Shown piece by piece: positions 5,439 through 14,200 of a stretch of DNA of 14,533 nucleotides. Every line of letters starts with the position of its first letter. Positions within the stretch are counted from its first letter, which is position 1. A model generated the notes under the pieces. It did not search any database and was not told where the DNA came from. It saw nothing but the letters and a program-made list of their open reading frames with translations. The DNA comes from Acidobacteriota bacterium. Its GTDB lineage: Bacteria; Acidobacteriota; Terriglobia; Bryobacterales; Bryobacteraceae. Location: positions 1 through 14,533 of the forward strand of contig JAPKYY010000831.1 in the NCBI GenBank assembly GCA_026394095.1. Direction: 5' to 3'. Both the position numbers and the translations under genes were made by a program.

Positions 5439-8400
5439 TTACCAGTTGAACTTCAAACGCACCTGCATGGTACGCGGGCTGAAATTCTGATTGGAAGTCA
5501 GAGCCGGGAACAAGGTCCCGAAGTTGGCGTCATTCGGATTCGTGTTGAAGCTGTCGTTGCGGCCAAAGTAATACTTGTTGATCGCATTGAAGGCTTCGAA
5601 GCCGAACTGGAAGCGGTAGCGTTCTTTGAAGATGGTGGTCTTCAGGAGCGAAGCGTCGAGCGTCGGCACGCGGTGCTTGCGCAGGTTGCCGAAGAGCGGG
5701 GCAGTCTGGCGGCCGGGAGCCGTCTGACCGGGTGAGAAGTCACCAACCCAAAGCCACGAATAGGTGCTGAGGTCGTTGCCGCAACCGGAGGCAAGCGAGT
5801 AAGGCATAGCGCTACGAGTTCCATCGTTGTTCTGACGGACCACGCAATTGCTAAACCCACGAACCTGATGCTGGTTCCAGTTGATGTCCTTGGTGCGAGG
5901 ATCCTTCAGAGGCCGCACGTTGCCAGGCAGGTTGGCCGGTTCGCCAGAGGCCCACTGGAAGAAGCTGGTTACCTGCCAGCCGCTTACAAGCTTGTCTGCG
6001 ATCCCTTTGGCACCGGAGAACATCTTCTTGCCCTTGCCAAATGGCAGATCGTAGCTGCTGGTGAGCTTGAAGACATGCGGACGGTCATTGAAGTACAGTG
6101 CCCGCTGTTCTACGCCGTTAAACGGATCCATAAATCCGTCACGATCAAGCATACGAGACCACGTGTAATTGGTGATCAGCGTCAGGCCGGACATACGCAC
6201 GTTGTAGTTTACCTGCAACGAGTTGTAGTCGATACGGCCAGAGTTCAAGCCGTCACGGGTCAGGTTTCCGTTGAACTGCGGGAAGGGCCGGTTCAACTGG
6301 TAACGCGACAAAGTGCTGGCGGTAAAGAAGCTGGTGCCACGGAAGGCCTGATTGCCAAGGAAGGGGTTCGGCAACTGTTCGTTACAGAAGTTGGGGAGCC
6401 CACCCTGCAATGCATCGCACTGCCGCATGAACTGCGCGCTCGGGATGTTGAGAGGTCGCGAAGTTTCACGGTTGCGAGTGATGCTGCCGATGTAGCTCAG
6501 GTCGAGCACCGACTTCCGGTTCACCTGGAACTGGATACCCAAAGAGAACTGGTCGATTGCGGGGATCTTGAAGTCCGGGGTCCAGTGATTGAAGTCACGG
6601 CCCAGGAAGGTGTTGGCGCCAAGCGAAGATCCGCTCGGACGGGCAAAGCCGTTCGGCAGAGGGTTGCTCAGCAAGCCAGTGATTGGCGTACGGCCGTCAT
6701 CGAGGCTGGCCACAATCGGCGTTACCGTGCTGAAGCCCAGGCTGCGCAGATTGTTATTGCTCGGGTTCATATAGTAACGGCCCCAGCCGCCACGAACAAC
6801 CAGACGGTCGTTAACCGAGTAAGCGGCACCAATGCGAGGCTGCCAGGTGTTCTTGTAGAGATTGCCGGAAAAAGCGTCGTTGCCACCAACGCCCGCGAAA
6901 TTCAGACCACCGCTCAAATTAGGCAACGACGGAATCTGGCCGCGCAGAGGCGAAGCCACAGTCTGGTCGAAGCCACGGTTCAAACGGTTGTACTTCTCGC
7001 TGGCAGGCATGTTGATGTCATAACGGAGGCCCAGGTTGAGGGTCAGCTTGCGGTTCACCTTCCAGTCGTCCTGGAAGTAGAACGCGCTGTACCAGTTCTG
7101 ATAAAACGGGTAGAGCGGGAAGTTCTGCTGCCCGCCAAGGGTGCGGTCACCACCGAAGTTGCTCGGCATACCCAGCAGGAAGCTGGCAAAGCTGTCGCCA
7201 GCATCTGCCTGAGCCTGGTTCCAGTTGCGGCGTGTCCACTGGTCATTGAACTGGAACTGCAGAATGTTGCCGCTATTCTGTTGGATGAAGTGGATGCGGC
7301 GAACGTCAACTCCGGCCTTTAGCGTGTGCTTGCCGGCATTCTTGGTTACGCTGCCCATGATTCCATAATTGTTGGTGATATTGATACCCTGATCGCGGCC
7401 AAGTGAAGAGTAGCCGGCCAGATCCCAACGGCCGAAGAAGGCTGGCGAGGGGAGTTGGCTCACAAGGTTTGAGGGCAGGCCGAGCTTGGTGAGATCGAAG
7501 TTCAGATTGTCTCGGCCAAAACCTTTCTCGATGAAGCGGTTGTAGGAAGCGCGCACGTTGAACACTGTGGTCGGGTTTAGAGTGGTCACCCAGTCGATCA
7601 CATATGCGTCGTTAATGCGCTGGAAGGGCTGCTGTCCGTCCATGCCAGGGCCAGAGCAGATGCCGTTTGAGCAACGCTCTTCCGTGCGGTCGTTTGAGGC
7701 ATGACGGATGAAGGTGCGATGCTTATCGCCAAAATTCCAGTCGAACTTCAGAATGAGGTTGTAGAAATCATCGTTGTTCACATAGGTCGGCAGGATGAAG
7801 TTGGTTGTCGAATAGCGCTGGCCGGGCGAGGTAGCGTTCGCCTTGGGCATGAATGCCATGACGTTGCGGGCTACGGGATCGATGCGGCTGGCAGGGATCT
7901 GATTGTTCGGGAATTGCGAACGCACAGGATCGCCATTTACCTGCGTCGCATTGAGCGGATCAAAGATCAGAATCGGTTGGCCGTTAGCCTGGGTCAACTT
8001 GCTGAAGTCTCCGGTACGCATCTCATCAGCAGCGTAGCTGTTACGCAGCGGGTTGGGCGTACCTTCGCGATAGCCTTCGTAGCTGCCCATGTAGAAGAGC
8101 TTTACTTTGCTTGTTTTGGTCAATAGCTTGGGAATATAGATCGGGCCATCCATCTCGACGCCATATTGATCCATGAAGCCATTCGGACGTGGTGCGTTTG
8201 CTACCCCGGCTGAGTTGCGCCCAAGGGCATTGTTCTGGAAAGAATTTGCATTCAGCGAAGCGCGGCGCATGAATTCATAGACCGTACCGTGATGCTGTCC
8301 ACCGCCACTCTTGAGAACGACGTTCACAACGCCGCCACCAGTGCGGCCATAAGCCGCGTCATAGGAATTGGTTTGAATTGTGAATTCCTGAACGGCGTCT

Positions 8401-9044
8401 ACAACAGGCACATAGGCGATGTTGTTGCCGCCGAGCTGTGCGTTGTTAGGCGCTCCGTCCATCAGAAATTCGTTTCGTGACTGCTGGCCGCCATTGATCG
8501 ACCATTCAGCGATGGCTCCGTTATCAAAGGGACGCTGCCAGATCGCCGCACCGCGAAAGGTAACACCAGACTGGGTTGCACCCAGCATGAAGGGGTTACG
8601 TGCATTCAGGGGCAAGTCGGTGAGTGTCTTGTTATCGATGATTCCCGACCGCGATGCGGTCTGAGTCTCTAGCACTGCTGCATTGGCTTCAACTGTAACC
8701 GAATCGGTCAATTGGCCTACTTCAAGTGCGAAATCGATACCGGCTACCTGGCTCACATTCAGCGTCATGTTGCTGCGCACTGCCGACTTGAAGCCCGGGT
8801 GCGTTGCCGTTGCCGTGTACTGGCCGGGACGCAAAAACGGAATGTTGTAAACACCGGATGCATCTGTGGTCGCAGTACTTGTTTCTTGTGTGTTCGAGTT
8901 CACCACCTTAACGGTGGCTCCCGCAATAGTGGCACCTGAGCTATCGAGTACGCGGCCCGTTACTGTGGCCCGAAACTCTTGCCCCCACCCTGTCAGACAC
9001 ATCAGCGTCAATAAGGACGCGATGGTCGAGATTCTTCTAAGCAT
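5439..9044 (-). CDS. Oar-like TonB-dependent outer-membrane receptor with N-terminal carboxypeptidase-regulatory domain
   Basis: A complete 1201-residue outer-membrane protein. A signal peptide (MLRRISTIASLLTLMCLTGWG, cleavage near residue 21) precedes a carboxypeptidase regulatory-like beta-sandwich at about 25-110 (VTGRVLDSSGATIAGATV, GVYNIPFLRPGQYTATA). A plug domain follows at about 120-240, with DLPLNARNPFML, FLMDGAPNN and GRTGGGVVNVVLKSG, then a long beta-barrel to the end. The final residues QVRLKFNW end in an aromatic, the usual signal for barrel insertion. Cysteines are paired in likely surface loops, for example C458/C463 and C876/C887, suggesting disulfides. Such receptors are abundant in acidobacteria and take up large or scarce substrates using TonB energy, but the ligand cannot be read from sequence. 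The start is set by an AGGAGA site on the - strand six bases before ATG. Smaller frames on the other strand, including 5868-7322, are shadows. Confidence 0.95.
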   Translation of the reverse strand: MLRRISTIASLLTLMCLTGWGQEFRATVTGRVLDSSGATIAGATVKVVNSNTQETSTATTDASGVYNIPFLRPGQYTATATHPGFKSAVRSNMTLNVSQVAGIDFALEVGQLTDSVTVEANAAVLETQTASRSGIIDNKTLTDLPLNARNPFMLGATQSGVTFRGAAIWQRPFDNGAIAEWSINGGQQSRNEFLMDGAPNNAQLGGNNIAYVPVVDAVQEFTIQTNSYDAAYGRTGGGVVNVVLKSGGGQHHGTVYEFMRRASLNANSFQNNALGRNSAGVANAPRPNGFMDQYGVEMDGPIYIPKLLTKTSKVKLFYMGSYEGYREGTPNPLRNSYAADEMRTGDFSKLTQANGQPILIFDPLNATQVNGDPVRSQFPNNQIPASRIDPVARNVMAFMPKANATSPGQRYSTTNFILPTYVNNDDFYNLILKFDWNFGDKHRTFIRHASNDRTEERCSNGICSGPGMDGQQPFQRINDAYVIDWVTTLNPTTVFNVRASYNRFIEKGFGRDNLNFDLTKLGLPSNLVSQLPSPAFFGRWDLAGYSSLGRDQGINITNNYGIMGSVTKNAGKHTLKAGVDVRRIHFIQQNSGNILQFQFNDQWTRRNWNQAQADAGDSFASFLLGMPSNFGGDRTLGGQQNFPLYPFYQNWYSAFYFQDDWKVNRKLTLNLGLRYDINMPASEKYNRLNRGFDQTVASPLRGQIPSLPNLSGGLNFAGVGGNDAFSGNLYKNTWQPRIGAAYSVNDRLVVRGGWGRYYMNPSNNNLRSLGFSTVTPIVASLDDGRTPITGLLSNPLPNGFARPSGSSLGANTFLGRDFNHWTPDFKIPAIDQFSLGIQFQVNRKSVLDLSYIGSITRNRETSRPLNIPSAQFMRQCDALQGGLPNFCNEQLPNPFLGNQAFRGTSFFTASTLSRYQLNRPFPQFNGNLTRDGLNSGRIDYNSLQVNYNVRMSGLTLITNYTWSRMLDRDGFMDPFNGVEQRALYFNDRPHVFKLTSSYDLPFGKGKKMFSGAKGIADKLVSGWQVTSFFQWASGEPANLPGNVRPLKDPRTKDINWNQHQVRGFSNCVVRQNNDGTRSAMPYSLASGCGNDLSTYSWLWVGDFSPGQTAPGRQTAPLFGNLRKHRVPTLDASLLKTTIFKERYRFQFGFEAFNAINKYYFGRNDSFNTNPNDANFGTLFPALTSNQNFSPRTMQVRLKFNW

Positions 9045-9049
9045 GGAAG

Positions 9050-9055
9050 TCTCCT
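9050..9055 (-). promoter_or_regulatory. Ribosome binding site of the - strand TonB receptor gene
   Basis: Read on the - strand this is AGGAGA, five bases before the ATG at 9044-9042. It is a strong Shine-Dalgarno and contrasts with the weak or absent sites before most + strand genes here. Confidence 0.75.
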
Positions 9056-9183
9056 AGTAAAATTTGAGTACCCCAGTTTTGTCAGGACCCAATTGGAGAA
9101 AATCCTATCACAATTTCTTTACAATCTTTTACACAGAATAGCCTCGGGACGGGATTGACCTTCACACTGAAGAAGCACATACT
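9056..9183. promoter_or_regulatory. Divergent intergenic region between TonB receptor and ASPIC/UnbV gene
   Basis: This is the longest gene-free stretch in the window apart from the edges, and the part at about 9095-9140 is clearly more AT-rich than its surroundings, as expected for promoters of the two divergent genes. I could not identify a convincing -35/-10 pair in either direction, nor a clear operator or terminator. Confidence 0.4.
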
Positions 9184-10513
9184 ATGCGGCCACTGATTCT
9201 GCTTTACCTGATCGCCTTAGCCACCACGCCATTCCCGCATCTGCTCCACAACGCCCCTACGCCCGAAAAGCACCTAAACGAGACGATGCCCGGCGGCATC
9301 GCTAGCCTCGATTACGATAACGATTCGCTCCCTGACCTCTTCTTCACCAACGCTGCCCAACCCAGTCGCCTCTACCGCAACCTCGGCAACAATCAGTGGC
9401 AGGACGTAACGCACCGGCTGGTCCATCTCGGCTGGCTTCTTCGATTACGACCACGACGGCGACCTCGACATTTTCATCGTCAATTACGTCCAATTTGATC
9501 CAGCTAAAGAACTCTTCTGCGGTGACTCCAAAGCGGGCTATCGTACGTACTGCCACCCCCGCCACTACGCAGGGCTGCCCAACTCGCTGTTTCGTAACGA
9601 TGGCCAGGGCCGCTTCACCGACGTCTCAGCCGCATCAGGGATCGCCGCGCACATCGGTAAAGGCATGGCCCTCGCATTCGCCGACTACGACCGCGATGGC
9701 TGGCTTGATGTTTTGGTCACCAACGATGCTGTCCCCAATTTTCTTTTCCGCAACAACCAGAACGGCACCTTCACAGAACGCGCTCTCATCGCTGGGATTG
9801 GCCTCAACGATGATGGCCGGGCTCTTTCGAGCATGGGTGCCGACTTCCGCGACATCAACAACGACGGAAGCCCCGACATCTTCATCACGGCACTGGCCAA
9901 CGAAACCTTCCCGCTTTTCCAATCGCTCCCCAAAGGCCTCTTTGAAGACATCACCTACCCAACTCGGATTGGCGCATCCACACTCTCCTATTCCGGCTGG
10001 TCTACCGGCATCTACGATTTGGACAACGACGGATGGAAAGACATCTTCACGGCCAACGGCGATGTCAACGACAACACGGAAACCTTCTCGAGCCGTAAAT
10101 CGAAGCAGCAGAATCTGATCCTCTGGAACACAGGCAAGAACACCTTTCGCCCCGAAGCCATCGGCGGCGCAGCGCGCCACCGTGGTGCCGCCTTCGCCGA
10201 CCTCAATAACGACGGTGCCATCGACATCGTAACCTCAAGCCTCGGCGAAGCCCCCACCATCTGGCTCAACAACCGGGCCAAAGCAAACCACTGGCTCATC
10301 ATCGAGACAACACTAGGAGCCGAAGTCCTGATCGGCAACCAGCACAACCAGGCCACCCAGGCAGTCGGCTACGCGAGTTCGTCTTCTCCTCAAGTGCACT
10401 TCGGTATGGGCGCTGCAACCAGCGTTGAAAAGATCGAAGTCCGCTTCCCCGGCGGCAAGATCAAAACACTCTTCAATCAAAAAACAAACCAGCGCATTCG
10501 AGTTCTCCCCTAG
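9184..10513 (+). pseudogene. Secreted FG-GAP/VCBS repeat protein with C-terminal ASPIC/UnbV domain, split by a frameshift
   Basis: Two frames together encode one CRTAC1/ASPIC-like protein of about 440 residues. The first (from ATG 9184) gives a signal peptide (MRPLILLYLIALATT), ETMPGGIASLDYDNDSLPD and RLYRNLGNNQWQDVTHR. The homologous sequence then continues in the next frame from about 9413 as TGWSISAGFFDYDHDGDLD and runs to a stop at 10511-10513. The second frame has a stop at 9407-9409, so the two cannot be one ORF without a shift between about 9407 and 9421. Six DxDxDGxxD calcium-binding repeats are present (first: DYDNDSLPD, with S for G), implying a beta-propeller, followed by an ASPIC/UnbV region (NHWLIIE, VHFGMGAATSVEKIEVRFPGGKIKTL). 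The gene may be a recent pseudogene or contain a sequencing error. Restart within the second frame is possible at ATG 9665 but would lose the signal peptide. It faces the TPR gene, whose stop is one base away. Confidence 0.82.
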
Positions 10514-10514
10514 C

Positions 10515-11183
10515 CTACAGGCGCCGCCGCGCGCGCTCGAGAAGCAGTTGGATCCACGCAAGATCCTGCCGCAACAGCGTAGCCTTCCCCAGGATCTCAA
10601 TAGCCTGCTGCATCCTGCCCGTCTGGTAATAAATCCGGCCCAACTCCCCCATTGCCTCGCCAAAGTCTGGCCGCCCATTCACGGCCTGCAACAGCACCCG
10701 CTCGGCCTCCTCCATTCGTCCAGCGCGAAACAAGAAGACGCCCATGCGCAAACGCGCTTCATCCAGGGCATCAGGCTTCCGCAGTGCTTCGCGAAATGCG
10801 GCTTCCGCTTCAGCTTCACGCCCCAGCGCCTCAAGCGCCTGCCCCATTGCAACCAGGCTTCTCCCCCGCCGCTCGCCCTTCTTGAGAGCCTCCAGAGCCG
10901 CCTCAAACCTGGTTAGTGTGTAAAGAATTCGCGCATGGTAGTAGCAAACGTCTTCGAGTTTTGGATCCAGCAGGCACCCTTGCCTCAGCGCCTCTTCAGC
11001 CTCAACAGGATCCCCCACCTTGCCAGCACTCACCCCCAGCGCTTTCCAGGCGAGCGCATTCTTTGGTTCGAACCGAACCACCTCGGCAAACTTCACGCGA
11101 GCTTCGGCCCACCGCCCTTCCCCGCTCAGCCGCACTCCATCCTCAAACAAACCAGCGGCAACCAGGAGCATGCACCAAAACAT
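10515..11183 (-). CDS. Tetratricopeptide repeat (TPR) protein
   Basis: A 222-residue protein made almost entirely of TPR helices, roughly six repeats between residues 10 and 205 (for example GRWAEARVKFAEVVRFEPKNALAWKALG and GRMEEAERVLLQAVNGRPDFGEAMGELGRIYYQTGR), with a basic end LLERARRRL. TPR units bind other proteins; nothing shows an enzyme. The first dozen residues (MFWCMLLVAAG) are hydrophobic but lack a positive start, so export is uncertain. I chose ATG at 11183 over the GTG at 11186 because the GGGAG at 11192-11188 is four bases before the ATG but only one before the GTG. The gene converges with the ASPIC/UnbV gene (stop codons one base apart, no terminator seen) and diverges from the second TonB receptor. 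TPR and ASPIC/UnbV genes are often neighbours of such receptors in acidobacteria, as I recall; a joint role is inference. Confidence 0.85.
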   Translation of the reverse strand: MFWCMLLVAAGLFEDGVRLSGEGRWAEARVKFAEVVRFEPKNALAWKALGVSAGKVGDPVEAEEALRQGCLLDPKLEDVCYYHARILYTLTRFEAALEALKKGERRGRSLVAMGQALEALGREAEAEAAFREALRKPDALDEARLRMGVFLFRAGRMEEAERVLLQAVNGRPDFGEAMGELGRIYYQTGRMQQAIEILGKATLLRQDLAWIQLLLERARRRL

Positions 11184-11204
11184 CACTCTCCCAAACTATC
11201 ATTC

Positions 11205-11212
11205 GATATACT
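11205..11212. promoter_or_regulatory. Candidate shared, near-symmetrical -10 element for divergent TPR and TonB receptor genes
   Basis: The bases GATATACT read as TATACT on the + strand (11207-11212), exactly six bases before the ATG at 11219, and as TATATC on the - strand (11210-11205). A + strand start seven bases past the -10 falls on the A of that ATG, which would make the receptor message leaderless. The - strand start would fall near 11198, leaving a short leader with GGGAG before the TPR gene. No good -35 is visible for either. Only 35 bases separate the two start codons. Confidence 0.45.
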
Positions 11213-11218
11213 CGCCCC

Positions 11219-14200
11219 ATGATTCAGGGCTGCCCATTCCAAATCATTCTTGTCTCTTGCTTGATCGCAACAGCCTCAGCGCAAGATATCCGGGGCAGGA
11301 TTGCCGGCCGGGTCACCGATTCTGGCGGAGCCGTAATCGCAAAGGCTGAATTGCGCGCCACCAACACCAGCACAGGCATACAGATACCTGCAGAGACAAA
11401 CGAAGCTGGCCTTTATGAGTTGCCCTATCTCGCACCAGGCATCTACTCCTTTATCGCCTCCGCCCCAGGCTTCAAGCGCTTTGAACGAAAGGCCATCGAA
11501 GTCCGAGTCGGTGAACGCCTTCAAGTTGACGCGGTACTTGAGGTTGGCGACGTCAACGAGGCGGTAACTGTCACCGGAGAAGCCCAACTGATCGAATCCT
11601 CAACCGCAACCATCGGGCAAGTGGTCGATCGTAAACGCCTGCTCGAACTGCCCCTTCCGGGCGGCAATTCTCTCGCTCTCGCACGCCTCTCACAAGGAGT
11701 TCAGAACTTCGGCGCACCCAACCATCCCAGTCTTGGCCCTGCCGTCGAAGTACTCTCGAGCATCAGCGTAAACGGCGTCCGGCCCGGCAACACCGAGTTC
11801 ACCATCGATGGCACACCAGCCATGTGGGGCACTAACGCATCGGTTGCACCTCCCGCTGAAATGGTAGCTGAGTTCAAGGTCCAAACTGCCACATATGATG
11901 CTGCCCTTGGGCGCGCCCCCGGCGGCAATGTGAACCTCGTTCTGCGATCCGGCACCAATAAGTTTCACGGGATGGTCTATAACTTCCACAACAACCAGGT
12001 GCTTACCGCGATGGACCTCTTTCAGCGTCAACTGCTCGCTTCCGGCCCGCTGACGGACGAGCGTAAAGCCCAGGCCAACCCTCGCAACATCCTCAATCGC
12101 TTTGGCACCAACTTCTCCGGCCCTCTTGTTTTGCCCAAGCTCTATGACGGTCACAATAAGACCTTCTGGATTTATGGCTTCGAAGGCCTGACCCGGCCCG
12201 GCATCGAACGCGGCAACAGCCTCTACACTGTACCCACGCTGGCCCAGCGCAAGGGAGATTTCAGCGGCCTACTCCCGCTTGGGCCCTCCTATCAGGTCTA
12301 TGACCCGGCCACCATCACTGCGGTTTCTGGCGGTAGATTCTCCAGACTTCCTTTCGCCGGCAACATCATTCCAGCCAGCCGCCTCGACCAGACAGCCCAA
12401 AAGATCAATCCGCTTTGGCTGGAACCCAACACCACCGGCACCACCGACGGCCGCAACAACTACCAGCGCCTCCCTGGCTCCTACAACGAATACCGGTCTC
12501 ATACCGCCAAGCTCGATCACAACTTCAGCAATAACCACCGCGCCTTCCTGCGTTACAACCGCTGGTATCAGCTCTTTAGTTCCGGCGACCTGCTCGGCAA
12601 CGGCACCAACGGTACAGACCGCTTCCGCCGCAATTGGGGTTTCGGCGCCGACGACGTCTATGTGTTTTCTCCCAGCTTCCTCATGAATCTCCGCTGGGGT
12701 TTTGCAAGAACCGAGCAGACCTTCATTCCGCTTGCCAGCAACTTTGATCTCAACAGCCTTGGCTTCTCGTCACAATTAATCAACTCCATCGACCCCGCTG
12801 CGCGCTACCTTACACAAATCGCACCCGCCGGCATTCAGACCATCAGCAACGCCGCACGTTCTACCACCACCGCCAATTACCATACCTGGGCTGCAGACTT
12901 CACCAAATCCCTAAGCCGCCATACCCTCCGTTTTGGCGCCGAATACCGGCTCTATCGGGAACACACTTACAACTTCGCTCTGGTCACGCCGCAACTCACC
13001 TTCGGCAATACCTACACCCGCGGCCCTCTCGATAATTCGCCTGTCGATCCTATCGGTCAGGGCTATGCCAGCTTCCTGCTGGGCCTACCCACGGACGGTC
13101 AACAGAACGTAGTCGATTCGCTCGCCGAGCAATCCAAAACCACGGCCTTCTACTTGCAGGACGATTGGCGCCTTAGCAAAACCATCACCATCAACGCAGG
13201 CATTCGTTATGACCTGGATTCCCCGGCTACAGAACGCTTCAACCGTTCCATTCGTGGCTTCGATTTCTCGACGCCGAGCCCGATCGAAGCGCAGGCAAAA
13301 GTAAATTACGCTGCATCACCAATTCCAGAGTTGCCAGTAGCAAACTTCAAAGCTACTGGTGGCCTGCTCTTTGCAGGTGTGGGTGGCCAGCCGCGCGGCC
13401 TTTGGCAGGCAGATCGCAACAACTTCGCTCCCCGCCTCGGCATCGCCTGGCAGATGAGGCCCCGCACCGTGATCCGCGCTGGCTACGGCATTTACTTCGT
13501 TCCGCTTGGGGTAGACCGCACTACGGTCAACCAGAGCGGCTTTTCTTTGCGCAATTCACTCGTCGCCTCAACCGACAATGGCCTGACTTATTCTTCGAGC
13601 TTGTCCAATCCATTTCCGGCAGGTCTGGCCCAACCCCAGCGTGCAGCCGGGGGCCTATCAACGGACATCGGTCGGGCCATCAGCTTCTTCAATGCCAGGC
13701 CCAACAACGGCTATCAGCAACGCTTCAGCTTCTCACTGCAGCACCAGATCGGGCAGTGGCTAGCCGAGGCTAGTTACGTAGGCAACCGTGGCACGGCACT
13801 CCAGGTGAGCCGTCCCTTGAACCCCATCCCGAACCAACAATTGAGCCAGTCGCCGGTTCGCGACCAGGCCGCCATTGATCGACTTTCGCGACAGGTAAAC
13901 AACCCATTCTTTCCGCTCCCGCTCACCGATATCGCAGGTCGAACCGTTGCCGCGTCGCAGCTCCTGCGGCCCTTCCCGCAATACAGTGGCCTCTCCACAG
14001 ATCTGCCCATCGGATACAGCTGGTACCACTCACTGCAAACCAGACTGGAGCGGCGTTTCTCCCGCGGCTTCACCATTAATCTAGGTCACACCTGGTCCAA
14101 GTTGATGGAGGCAAACTCTTTCCTAAATGCGGGAGACTCTCAACTCGAAGAAGTAATCAGCGATCTCGACCGCACACACCGATTCACTGGCAGCGGCATT

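Noticed and set aside
5868..7322. Frame of 484 codons on the + strand inside the TonB receptor gene
   Set aside because: It lies wholly opposite a receptor with clear motifs, shows no domain, and has the R/V/Q-rich make-up of a reverse-frame artefact.
9144..9183. TTGACC-17-CATACT promoter for the ASPIC/UnbV gene
   Set aside because: The spacing is good, but the -10 would touch the ATG at 9184, so transcription would start inside the coding sequence and lose the start codon.
9396..10118. Frame of 240 codons overlapping the ASPIC/UnbV gene
   Set aside because: Its translation is low-complexity S/T/P sequence from the out-of-frame Asp-Asn repeats of the real protein.
10511..10517. A terminator between the convergent ASPIC/UnbV and TPR genes
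   Set aside because: The stop codons are one base apart and I found no hairpin with a T tract in either direction.
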